Assembly: GCA_040752675.1 (NCBI GenBank)
Contig: JBFMGF010000065.1
Location: 57,286 to 99,948 of the forward strand
Direction of reading: 5' to 3'
DNA: 42,663 bases
Source of the DNA: Acidobacteriota bacterium
Lineage (GTDB): Bacteria; Acidobacteriota; Polarisedimenticolia; JBFMGF01
Of the stretch, positions 35,122 to 42,663 are shown piece after piece. Under the pieces are notes generated by a model. That model did no database searches. It saw only the letters and a program-made list of their open reading frames with translations, and had not been told where the DNA came from. The stretch's first letter is position 1; each line of letters opens with the position of its first letter. Position numbers and translations under genes: made by a program.

Positions 35122-38100
35122 TCATTGGTTGATGCCGTACTTCTTTAGCTTTCTAAACAAAGTGGCACGGTCTATTCCAAGAATCTCTGCAGTCTTTGAC
35201 TTATTGTTCTCTGTTGCATCAAGGACTTCCAGAATATGCTTCTTCTCCATATCTTCGAGAGTATCCATGTCTGCGATCTTTTTTGATCTTTCGATCCGTG
35301 CCACCATTTCTTCTTCTTTGTAGAAAGTGCTGTACTTTCTGACATCCTTTTCCGTTATGACTTCGCCCTTGCAGAACGTCGCAATCTTTGTTATCTCGTG
35401 TTCCAGCTCTCTGATATTCCCTGGCCAGTCATAAGCTGCGAGGAGTTTTATGGCCGCTCCATCTATGGATTTCCTGGGCTTCTTTTCCTCTTCAGAGAAC
35501 TTGCTCAGGAAGTGCTCGATGAGAAGAGAGATATCCTCCTTCCGCTCTCGAAGGGGTGGGAGCTGAATGTTAGCGACGTTAAGCCTGAAGTAAAGGTCCT
35601 CCCTGAAAGCCCCTCTCTCGATTAGCCCCTTGAGGTTCTTGTTAGTGGCTGAAATTATCCTTACATCCACTTTGATGATATCTTTCCCTCCAACTGGAAG
35701 AATCTCTCCATCCTGCAGAACGCGCAGGAGCTTGCTCTGCATAGATAGACTCATATCTCCGACTTCATCGAGGAGAATAGTTCCTCCACTTGCAATCTCG
35801 AAAAACCCCTTTTTGTCTTTATCGGCGCCAGTGAAGGCTCCTTTCCTGTAGCCGAAGAGCTCACTTTCGAGCAATGTTTCGGTAAGAGCGGCGCAGTTGA
35901 CGGTGAAAAACCGGTTCTTCTTCCTGATGCTGTTGTAATGGATGGCGCGAGCAATCAGCTCTTTTCCCGTCCCGCTCTCTCCGTAGATGAGAACAGGAAT
36001 CTTGCTATCCGCAACCCTGTCTATGATCTCATAGATCGCCTTCATCTTTGGGCTCATCCCCACGATATTTCCATACCGGTACCTGATCTCAAGAGTTGAT
36101 TGCTTCTCCTGAAGCTCCACCTTGATATCCTCGATCTCGGATCTCTGCGCGTGGACTGTTTTCTCCAGTTCTCTGTTGAGGACTTCGATATCTTTCTTCT
36201 TCAGTTCCAGCTCGTCGTAAAGCCTGGCATTCTCCAGGGCAATCCCGGCTTGATCTGAGAATAGTGAGAGCAGTTCCAGATGATCATGCGTGAAGACTCC
36301 TTTTCCCAGACGGCTGTCAAGATAGATGGAACCGATGATCTTCCCCTTCGATCTCAGGGGCATGGCAATGACGGATCGGAGCTTCAGGGCATGCACCGAG
36401 ACGTACTGAATGAAGCGGTCGTCTTCCTGGGCGTCTATGGATATCAGAGGAGTTCCCTCCTCCATGACCTTTTCTGCAATCGATTTGCTTATGTCGTACT
36501 CCGGTTTTTTGAGGGTGGTGCCATCGACCGATCTCGCCACTTCGAATTTCATTTTCCCATCCTCGACCAGAATAAGAAATCCACGCTCGGCTGCGGTCAG
36601 ATCAATGGCGGTCTGAATGATGGTTTCCAGGAGCTCGTTCAGGTCAAGCGTGGAGTTAATTTTTTTGTTGATTTCCATCAACCGGCTCAAGTTGTCGGCT
36701 TTTCTTTTGATGATGGAGAACTCGGCGGCATGGCCGATCCCTTCCCTCTCGAGCTTGACGGCAGCCTCCTCCTTTTCTTTTCCCTTTAACTTTTCCCATT
36801 CGTAATAGAACTCGCGCCTCCTGGGATCGTTGAGGAATGTCCTTCTCCATTTATCGGGAAGCATGCTCCTGATTCCCTCAAGGAAGCGGTGCGTTCTTCT
36901 GAATAGCTCAATCGCTTCGGCATGACGCCCACGCCTCATGAAGATCCTCCCCAGGATGTAGTTTGCCTGCCACAATCGCTCCGTTTCCTTCAGCTCCCGA
37001 TATGCTTCTAGAGCGCTGGATGCAAGGTTCTCCGCCTTGAGGATATCGCCGCCTGGTTTCTCGATCTCGACCCTTGCCATCAGAAGCTGCGCATCTGAAA
37101 GTTCCTTCTTTAGCATCGATTCCTCTGCCAGCTCGAAGGCCTTGTTGACGGCCTTGATGCTCTTGCCGAAATCTTTTTCCCCGAGGCAAGCCTCTGCCAG
37201 TCTCAAAAACCCGGTCGATTCGATCATTTTGTTGCCAATTTTTCTTGCTATGAAGCAAGCTTCCTGGAGGTTTCTCTTCGCTCGTTCAAAATCCTCCCGG
37301 AAAAGATTAAGTTCTCCCAGATCGATGAGGAACGAGGATAGCCACTTGATGCTCTTTATGTTTCTCATGATGTTCTTTGCTTCCTCGAGATTGACTCGGG
37401 CATTTTCGATATCACCGAGCTTCAGGTGGATTCCGCCTATCAGGTTGTAGCTTATTGCAATCAAATCCTTCTTCCCGACCTTGAGCGCTATCTTGAGCGA
37501 TTCGGATGCGCTGTCGAGGGCCTTCTGGTATTGTCCCTGGTGGAGGTAAAGAGTGGAAAGGTTATGAAGATTGGAGATGATCCCTTCCATCGCCCGGAGT
37601 CTGCTGTATACTCTTATGGCATCTTCGAAGAGGGGAAAGCTCTTCTCATTGTTCCCAATTCTGGAATACAACGAACCCAGGTTTGTCTTGATGTTGGCCT
37701 CAGCGAGGATATTTCCAGAGCGTGAGGCGATATCGAGAGCTTCATGGTACTTCTGAATTGCTGCTTCGATCTTCCCCTGAATTTCCAGGCTCATGGCGAT
37801 CCCCTCGACTGGAGCCACAGCGTTTTTCTCATCTCCGCTCTCTCTGGCGATCCGCTCCGCCTCTTCAAAGTAGCGGATTGAATCCCTGTACTCTCCGGTC
37901 TCCCGCGAGAGATGAGCGAGACCACTCAAGTTCTGGATCTCGAGTCCAGGATTTTTAAGCTTTCGGGCCATTGCCAGCGAGCGCTCGAAGTCTTTATGGC
38001 TCTCCTGGAAATTCCCAAGCTTCATCTGGACCATGCCGATTCTGTTCAAGGAAAAGGCAAGGTCATCTTGAAGGGCAATTCCCTCCAGAATCTCGGAAGC

Positions 38101-40557
38101 TTTCCGGTAATTTTCTAAAGCTTCGGTGAAACGGGATTGATTGAAAGAGATACCTCCAATGTTTACATATGCCTTTCCTGTCTGCTTCTTGTTTTTGTCA
38201 CTTTCCGCCCTGGCCATCATCCAGCGGTAGTCTTCTTCGGCCTTCTGGAGATCTCCGGTAAGTTCGCGGACTTTCCCTCGCTTTTCGAATAGCTGGCAGA
38301 GAAGCTGGCCGGCATTGGAGAATCCCGTGCTCAACATAATATCTATGGCTGATGAATAGAAGGAGATTGCATCCATGTTAGCTGCAACTTCCGCAGCATG
38401 GTCCCCTGCCTTTGAGTAGCAATCGGCAGCCTTTCCGAGGAGTCCTCCATTCTTGAAGTGGTGGGCAAGCTCTCCAAAGAGGAACGACCTGTTGTGATAT
38501 CTCCTGTCGAGATAAGTGGCGTAGTCATGGTGAAATCGGACTCGCGCATCCTTATCGATCTCCCGGTAGATGATCCTCCTCAGGCTCATGTTCTTGAAAC
38601 GGAATATCTCCTCAGAACCGTCCACCTTTATCTTTTCGAGGATTCCGACTCCGGAGAGACGATTAAGATGTTCGATGACATAATCCCATTTCTTTCCGGT
38701 AATGGAAGTCAAAGTCTCTGGATCGATGGCCTTGCCTCCTGTTATGGAAGCAGCCCGGAGCAGCATGAGATCGCTTTCGTCGATCCGGGAGATTTTCCTT
38801 TGGAGAAGGTCGAAGATCTTATCCGGTATTGCAAGTGTTTTGATCTCCTCTTCAGAAGGGAAAATCTTTTCGCCTGGCATGATCATCCCGCGGTCAACGA
38901 GGAGGGACATGAACTCCTCGATGAAGAGTGGATTTCCTTTCGTCTCATCCATCACCTTTTTTAAAAATTTTTCAGGGATCTCGATGTTTCCTGTCATCGA
39001 GACGAGGAGTTCCTTGACTTCTGAGATGTCGAGCTCCTTTAGCAGTATTCTCGATATGATCTTCAACTCTTCGACCCGTTTCAGGAGCCTTGAAGCTGAG
39101 CTGTTCTCTCTCAGCTCGTCGGTCCTGCTTGTTGACAGGATGAGAAGATTGGCTTTTTCACCTTCTATCTCTGACAGGAGATGGAGAAGGAAAGATGCGC
39201 TTGCCTCATCGATCCAGTTGATATTCTCGAAGATGATGACATAGGGAGCCATCATGGATGTTTCGATGAAGAATTTCGACAAGGATGAAACGAGCCGGGA
39301 GGATTCCTCCATCGCAGCGGGCCGCATGACCACTTTTTCGTCCTTGAGATATTCCTTCTCGGAGAGGGAAGGAATGATCCTGACCAGCTCGGGGCAGGAT
39401 TCCTTGATGAGCTCTTTCAGTTGTTCTTCTCTGACTCTGATGATCCCCTCAACGACATCGATAATGGGGCCATAGGGTATCAGGAGGTTTTCATAACATT
39501 CCGAGGCGTAGAAGGGGATTCCGCTGATCTGAGCATGGATCCTGAATTCCTTTAAGAGCCTTGTCTTTCCTGTGCCGGCTTCACCGTCGATGAGAATGAA
39601 GCCGCTCTTTCCCTCTCTGGCATGCTCGAAGGCCGTCTTCAGCTTTTCAAGTTCATGGCTTCTCCCAACAAGACCGCCCGAGAGGATGTATCCTTTGCCG
39701 ATCTCTTCTCTGGATGTTTTTATCCTGAATCCGCTTATCCTGTGAAGAGCCAGAGTGAGAGCTTCTGAGCTCTGAAATCTTCTGGCGGGGTCCTTTTCCA
39801 GACATTTAAGAATCATTTCTTCTAAAGCGGAGGGGATCTCTCTATTGAATGTTGATGGCGGCAGGGGTTTCTCTCTAAGGTGAGCCTCGGTGATCAAGGC
39901 AGGACTTTCTCCTGCGAAGGGAAGCCTTCCTGCTGCCACTTCGTAAAGAACGACGCCGAGAGAATAGATATCGGAACGTTCGTCAGCCTTGCCGGCCTTC
40001 AATTTTTCAGGAGCCACGTAAGAGACAGTTCCTGCGACTTCCTCTCTCTTCACGTCAACCGTCCTCTCGATGAGGCCGAAATCCATGATCTTCACGAGCG
40101 GGAGTGGCCCTGTTCCCCTTGTGATCATGATGTTTGACGACTTGATATCGTTATGGAGTAAGCCCTTTCTATGGATGTAGGAAATCCCTTCTGCTGCCTG
40201 GGCGATGCAATTGTAAAAAATGTCAAAATTGATATCTCTCTTGAAAAATCTGTCGATGGTTTCACCATCGACGAGTTCCATTGTGAAAAAGGGAAGAGCA
40301 GTGCCATCTTCGGACAGGTCCCGGCTGACACCGAAATCGAATACCTTTATCAAATTAGGATGTACGAGCTGGCTCAGCGTCGTGAATTCTTTTTCAAAAT
40401 GGGACAGAGCAGCTCTGGAAAAATGAATGGCGGAAAGAACCTTCAGGGCGATGATGGAATTCGTGATCTGGTCTCTCGTCTTATAGACCGTTCCCATCCC
40501 CCCTTTTCCAAGGAGTTCGATGATTTCGTATTTATTATTGATTATCTTTCCCTTCAC
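35122..40557 (-). CDS. Ser/Thr kinase - AAA ATPase - TPR - GAF - sigma54 activator - Fis fusion regulator
   Basis: This 1811-residue cytoplasmic protein links two signalling worlds. Residues about 8-272 are a Hanks-type Ser/Thr kinase: GKGGMG loop (17-22), K39, a catalytic loop HNDIKSSN in place of HRDxKxxN (135-141), DFG at 159-161 and APE. Residues about 295-560 are an AAA/STAND-like ATPase (GEAGTGKTR, Walker B VIIFENINWIDE). Residues about 730-1270 are a long array of TPR repeats. GAF spans about 1330-1485, followed by a coiled coil. A sigma54-interacting AAA+ domain covers about 1498-1740 (GESGTGKE, GAFTGA at 1573-1578, DEVGDM), and a Fis-type helix-turn-helix closes the protein. The GAFTGA loop is intact, so it should activate sigma54 promoters. 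No receiver domain is present: control probably comes through the kinase, GAF or TPR parts. It starts at a GTG with no ribosome binding site. Confidence 0.92.
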   Translation of the reverse strand: MKGKIINNKYEIIELLGKGGMGTVYKTRDQITNSIIALKVLSAIHFSRAALSHFEKEFTTLSQLVHPNLIKVFDFGVSRDLSEDGTALPFFTMELVDGETIDRFFKRDINFDIFYNCIAQAAEGISYIHRKGLLHNDIKSSNIMITRGTGPLPLVKIMDFGLIERTVDVKREEVAGTVSYVAPEKLKAGKADERSDIYSLGVVLYEVAAGRLPFAGESPALITEAHLREKPLPPSTFNREIPSALEEMILKCLEKDPARRFQSSEALTLALHRISGFRIKTSREEIGKGYILSGGLVGRSHELEKLKTAFEHAREGKSGFILIDGEAGTGKTRLLKEFRIHAQISGIPFYASECYENLLIPYGPIIDVVEGIIRVREEQLKELIKESCPELVRIIPSLSEKEYLKDEKVVMRPAAMEESSRLVSSLSKFFIETSMMAPYVIIFENINWIDEASASFLLHLLSEIEGEKANLLILSTSRTDELRENSSASRLLKRVEELKIISRILLKELDISEVKELLVSMTGNIEIPEKFLKKVMDETKGNPLFIEEFMSLLVDRGMIMPGEKIFPSEEEIKTLAIPDKIFDLLQRKISRIDESDLMLLRAASITGGKAIDPETLTSITGKKWDYVIEHLNRLSGVGILEKIKVDGSEEIFRFKNMSLRRIIYREIDKDARVRFHHDYATYLDRRYHNRSFLFGELAHHFKNGGLLGKAADCYSKAGDHAAEVAANMDAISFYSSAIDIMLSTGFSNAGQLLCQLFEKRGKVRELTGDLQKAEEDYRWMMARAESDKNKKQTGKAYVNIGGISFNQSRFTEALENYRKASEILEGIALQDDLAFSLNRIGMVQMKLGNFQESHKDFERSLAMARKLKNPGLEIQNLSGLAHLSRETGEYRDSIRYFEEAERIARESGDEKNAVAPVEGIAMSLEIQGKIEAAIQKYHEALDIASRSGNILAEANIKTNLGSLYSRIGNNEKSFPLFEDAIRVYSRLRAMEGIISNLHNLSTLYLHQGQYQKALDSASESLKIALKVGKKDLIAISYNLIGGIHLKLGDIENARVNLEEAKNIMRNIKSIKWLSSFLIDLGELNLFREDFERAKRNLQEACFIARKIGNKMIESTGFLRLAEACLGEKDFGKSIKAVNKAFELAEESMLKKELSDAQLLMARVEIEKPGGDILKAENLASSALEAYRELKETERLWQANYILGRIFMRRGRHAEAIELFRRTHRFLEGIRSMLPDKWRRTFLNDPRRREFYYEWEKLKGKEKEEAAVKLEREGIGHAAEFSIIKRKADNLSRLMEINKKINSTLDLNELLETIIQTAIDLTAAERGFLILVEDGKMKFEVARSVDGTTLKKPEYDISKSIAEKVMEEGTPLISIDAQEDDRFIQYVSVHALKLRSVIAMPLRSKGKIIGSIYLDSRLGKGVFTHDHLELLSLFSDQAGIALENARLYDELELKKKDIEVLNRELEKTVHAQRSEIEDIKVELQEKQSTLEIRYRYGNIVGMSPKMKAIYEIIDRVADSKIPVLIYGESGTGKELIARAIHYNSIRKKNRFFTVNCAALTETLLESELFGYRKGAFTGADKDKKGFFEIASGGTILLDEVGDMSLSMQSKLLRVLQDGEILPVGGKDIIKVDVRIISATNKNLKGLIERGAFREDLYFRLNVANIQLPPLRERKEDISLLIEHFLSKFSEEEKKPRKSIDGAAIKLLAAYDWPGNIRELEHEITKIATFCKGEVITEKDVRKYSTFYKEEEMVARIERSKKIADMDTLEDMEKKHILEVLDATENNKSKTAEILGIDRATLFRKLKKYGINQ

Positions 40558-40565
40558 AAACTTAA

Positions 40566-40594
40566 TTTATAATGCAATATGTTGCATTTTGCAA
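40566..40594 (-). promoter_or_regulatory. Promoter of the kinase-activator gene with an inverted repeat in its spacer
   Basis: On the minus strand TTGCAA (40589-40594) and TATAAA (40566-40571) are 17 bases apart. The spacer contains the perfect inverted repeat ATGCAA-N4-TTGCAT (40572-40587 on the plus strand). Transcription would begin at about 40559, almost on the GTG start codon, so the mRNA would be nearly leaderless. The repeat is well placed for a repressor or for autoregulation by the gene product's Fis domain. Confidence 0.5.
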
Positions 40595-40775
40595 TACCGT
40601 GAAGGTTAAGCAGCGGTTCAGTGCGGCTCAACCTCTTTAATATCTATAAATTATAATAAAAGGCTTTTTATAAGTTCTTATATCAGATTGGTTCCTGTGA
40701 TATATTAATGTTGCATAGCTAAAGAAGACGAATGGAATCGAAGAATCATTCTAAAAGCGGCAAAGTATCTTCAAG

Positions 40776-41030
40776 ATGGTGAACAAAAAGATTGTTGAAA
40801 ATGACATTCTGGATGCGTTCGGATTTTTCTGTCCGATACCTCTCATAAAAACAAAAGAGAGGATTGACAGAATGAAAGAGGGTGAAATCTTGAAAGTCAT
40901 CTCCGATGATGAGGTCATACTCGAAGATATGACCAACTGGTGCAAAGCGAGTGGCAATGAATTCATCGGCTACGAGAGGCGTACCGATGGGCTTCATCTG
41001 TATGTCAGGAAAAGGGGAGTCTCGAAGTGA
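40776..41030 (+). CDS. TusA-family sulfur carrier-like protein
   Basis: This 84-residue protein has the TusA/SirA fold signature: a short first strand with DAFGFFCPIPLIKTKERIDRM, where the CPxP motif supplies the sulfur-carrying cysteine, followed by GEILKVISDDEVILEDMTNWCKASGNEF and a last strand GLHLYVRKRG. TusA relays persulfide sulfur from cysteine desulfurase to tRNA thiolation or other acceptors; YedF-type members are linked to selenium metabolism. It lacks the C-terminal DsrE-like domain of YedF. It overlaps the next gene by four bases (GTGA), so the two are coupled and probably form a sulfur donor-acceptor pair. Confidence 0.87.
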   Translation: MVNKKIVENDILDAFGFFCPIPLIKTKERIDRMKEGEILKVISDDEVILEDMTNWCKASGNEFIGYERRTDGLHLYVRKRGVSK

Positions 41031-42070
41031 AAGAAAAGATAAGAGCCGTGGGGCTGATCTCCGGGGGTCTTGATAGCACACTTGCGGCAATGGTCATGAA
41101 GGATGCCGGCGTTGATGTTTACGGAGTCAATTTCTCCACTGGTTTCTGCATAGTGGATCACCGGAGGGCCGTCCGCAGAAAAAAGGACAGCGATCCCAAA
41201 AAGCTCAGGAACGAAGCTCTACGGGCGGCATCTGACGTCGAGATCCCGATCGAGATCATTGACATCTCTAAAGAGTTTCTCGAGATCGTACTCCAACCTA
41301 AACATGGATATGGGTCCAACATCAATCCCTGCATTGATTGCCGCATCTTCATGTTGAAGAAAGCGAAAGAGCATGCAGACAGGATCGGGGCAAAGTTCGT
41401 CTTCACGGGAGAGGTTCTGGGTCAGAGACCTATGTCACAGCACCGCTCAGCCTTGATGCTAATCGAAAATCAATCCGGACTTGAAGGGTACATAGTTAGA
41501 CCCCTCTCGGCAAAACTGCTGGAGCCGACCGTTCCAGAAAAGGAGGGATGGGTAGAAAGAGACAAGCTTTACTCAATTAATGGGCGGTCCAGAAAAGAAC
41601 AGTTCGAGCTGTGCAAAAGATTTGGCCTAGAGGATTTTCCCCAGCCGTCGGGCGGATGCTGCTACTTAACTGATCCCAACTACGCCCGAAGATTCCGGGA
41701 TATGATTGCGCATCGTGAGAAGGGAAAGGTTACCTGCGATGACTTGATCCTGCTCAAGGTGGGAAGGCACTTCAGATTATCCTACAGGCTCAAAGCCATC
41801 ATTGGAAGGGATGAGCAGGAGAATAGGTTTCTGGAACGGTACAGGAAAGGGAGATTGTGCTTCGAGGCTCTCAATTGTGGAAGCCCACTGACTATTGTTG
41901 AAGGAGAGGCTGATGCCGGGGAAAGAAGAGTGCTTGCCGCCCTGACGGCAAGATACAGTTCTGCGAGAGGGCAGGAAACGATTGACGTCCGGTGCATGAA
42001 AGATGGCCTGGAGGAAGTCATTACAATCACCGCCGCTGAAATAAAGGACTTTTCGGAATCAAAACTATAG
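41027..42070 (+). CDS. PP-loop ATPase, MnmA/ThiI-like tRNA thiolation enzyme with candidate Fe-S cysteines
   Basis: This 347-residue protein starts with a PP-loop nucleotide-binding motif (LISGGLDSTLA, residues 10-20), which adenylates the target uridine in tRNA thiolation enzymes. A CxxC pair occurs at NPCIDCRIFM (C102, C105) and a further Cys pair at PSGGCCYLTDPNYARRFRD (C211-C212), a layout that recalls the three-cysteine [4Fe-4S] site of Fe-S-dependent thiolases. The C-terminal third is a small separate domain (VGRHFRLSYRLKAIIGRDEQEN onward) of the NFACT-R/DUF814-like kind, judged by eye. It lacks the N-terminal THUMP domain of ThiI and is not standard MnmA. It starts at GTG inside the end of the TusA-like gene. 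The modified position (s4U8 or s2U34) cannot be decided here. Confidence 0.83.
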   Translation: MKEKIRAVGLISGGLDSTLAAMVMKDAGVDVYGVNFSTGFCIVDHRRAVRRKKDSDPKKLRNEALRAASDVEIPIEIIDISKEFLEIVLQPKHGYGSNINPCIDCRIFMLKKAKEHADRIGAKFVFTGEVLGQRPMSQHRSALMLIENQSGLEGYIVRPLSAKLLEPTVPEKEGWVERDKLYSINGRSRKEQFELCKRFGLEDFPQPSGGCCYLTDPNYARRFRDMIAHREKGKVTCDDLILLKVGRHFRLSYRLKAIIGRDEQENRFLERYRKGRLCFEALNCGSPLTIVEGEADAGERRVLAALTARYSSARGQETIDVRCMKDGLEEVITITAAEIKDFSESKL

Positions 42071-42150
42071 GTGCTGATAGTTTGCCATGCACATGAGATG
42101 TTCTGTGGCTAAACTCCGTCATCTTCTGCAAAATAGAATCATCAGGGTCT

Positions 42151-42178
42151 TTGATTTGCCCTCATAATAGATTATAAT
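42151..42178 (+). promoter_or_regulatory. Promoter of the tRNA pair
   Basis: TTGATT (42151-42156) and a perfect TATAAT (42173-42178) are 16 bases apart. Transcription would begin about seven bases before the first tRNA. Confidence 0.7.
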
Positions 42179-42191
42179 TTTCGGGAAAGGT

Positions 42192-42266
42192 GGGCTGTTA
42201 ACTCAGCGGGAGAGTACTACCTTCACACGGTAGGAGTCGCAGGTTCAAATCCTGCACAGCCCACCA
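42192..42266 (+). tRNA. tRNA-Val (anticodon CAC)
   Basis: A full cloverleaf can be drawn: acceptor GGGCTGT with ACAGCCC, D arm with AACTCAGCGGGAGAGT, anticodon stem CTACC/GGTAG around the loop TTCACAC (anticodon CAC, reading GUG), and T arm GCAGG-TTCAAAT-CCTGC. The discriminator is A and the CCA end is encoded. It is 45 bases upstream of the second tRNA. Confidence 0.95.
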
Positions 42267-42311
42267 TCCATTATTGATCTTTATTTCAGATATTCCCGCT
42301 TCATCACGAGT

Positions 42312-42387
42312 GGGCGGTTAGCTCAGCTGGGAGAGCGCGGCGTTCGCAACGCCGAGGTCGTGGGTTCGATCCCCATACCGTCCACCA
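42312..42387 (+). tRNA. tRNA-Ala (anticodon CGC)
   Basis: A full cloverleaf can be drawn: acceptor GGGCGGT with ACCGTCC, D arm TAGCTCAGCTGGGAGAGC, anticodon stem CGGCG/CGCCG around TTCGCAA (anticodon CGC, reading GCG), and T arm GTGGG-TTCGATC-CCCAT. The third acceptor pair is G-U, the main identity element of alanine tRNA, which confirms the anticodon reading. The CCA end is encoded. Confidence 0.96.
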
Positions 42388-42663
42388 ACTTTTCAAGAAC
42401 TTACAAAATATCCATTTTTCTCATTTCAGCACCGGTGTACATACGAGTATCCAGGTTCATGTCAGAATAGGAATCAAGAACCTCAATCTTTACTGAATAC
42501 CATATTCTCAGGAAAAATCCCCCTGGGAAGGCTTTTACTGATCTTCTACAGTCGCAAAAAGTAAGTTCTGTCATTTCAAATAGATACATAAAGCCAAAAA
42601 GTCCTTGGCACTACCTTTTGCTCTTTTGCATTACACCTCGCGAATCGTCGGAGGGACTGCCAC
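42388..42663. other. Right-edge region, no gene assigned
   Basis: The 276 bases after the tRNAs hold no recognisable gene. A 62-codon minus-strand frame (42401-42589) contains a Cys/Arg/Phe-rich peptide I cannot place, and its start lacks a good ribosome binding site. No clear terminator follows the tRNAs; GCCAA/TTGGC near 42593-42609 is a weak hairpin. Confidence 0.3.

Noticed and set aside
40561-40740. Sigma54 promoter (GG-N10-GC) in the gap before the activator gene, suggested by several TTGCA words
   Set aside because: No GG dinucleotide lies at the required distance from any GC; the spacing comes out as 11 or otherwise wrong, whereas a sigma70 arrangement fits.
42401-42589. 62-codon minus-strand frame after the tRNAs
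   Set aside because: No recognisable domain, no ribosome binding site and an in-frame stop shortly upstream; not supported as a gene.
1-42663. CRISPR arrays, insertion sequences, integrases or attachment sites
   Set aside because: No regularly spaced repeats, transposase-like proteins or tRNA-end duplications were seen anywhere in the window.

Overview
The window looks like chromosomal core and accessory DNA from a Gram-negative, probably strictly anaerobic bacterium. Lipid A synthesis (lpxB) and several lipobox-bearing lipoproteins point to an outer membrane. An ATP-dependent benzoyl-CoA-reductase-type system and a selenocysteine-containing SelD point to anaerobic life and active Sec decoding. 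The fused AroDE, the very large kinase/AAA/TPR/GAF/sigma54-activator protein and the general gene mix remind me of Acidobacteriota-like lineages (for example Aminicenantes), but no marker here settles the phylum. No rRNA, CRISPR array, insertion sequence or prophage was seen.

Layout. 1-2189: the C-terminal part of a Wzz/BY-kinase polysaccharide chain-length protein and a small lipoprotein. 2204-4276 (minus): pabA-pabB for folate. 4439-7222 (plus): a UDP-glucuronate decarboxylase-like enzyme, a DUF374 acyltransferase and lpxB, a surface-glycan/lipid A group. 7363-13484 (plus): the housekeeping series yicC-gmk-rpoZ-coaBC, a family 4 uracil-DNA glycosylase and priA. 13497-14543 (minus): selD, which reads through an in-frame UGA. 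14640-18222 (plus): a fused aroDE, an M20-family protein that has lost its metal ligands, and a lipoprotein.

18229-25910 (minus) is the metabolic highlight. One tight operon holds a TetR regulator, the four subunits of a class I (Bzd/Bcr-type) benzoyl-CoA reductase, a 2[4Fe-4S] ferredoxin and an 841-residue Fe-S/FAD oxidoreductase. The reading is that NAD(P)H electrons pass through the oxidoreductase to ferredoxin, then to the ATP-driven activator pair (PQ) and on to the reductase pair (NO). A good sigma70 promoter followed by a 22-bp near-palindrome lies just upstream of the regulator. No CoA ligase or ring-cleavage enzymes are present here, so the true substrate is open.

26019-29913 (minus): an oligopeptide-type ABC importer (binding lipoprotein and two permeases) without ATPase genes. 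29982-34669 (minus): a small exported protein translationally coupled to a 1395-residue NtrY-like histidine kinase. 34670-35121: a structured intergenic stretch with a terminator. 35122-40557 (minus): an 1811-residue Ser/Thr kinase-AAA-TPR-GAF-sigma54-activator-Fis fusion whose promoter spacer carries a perfect inverted repeat. 40776-42070 (plus): a TusA-like sulfur carrier overlapping a PP-loop tRNA thiolation enzyme. 42192-42387: tRNA-Val(CAC) and tRNA-Ala(CGC) behind a clear promoter.
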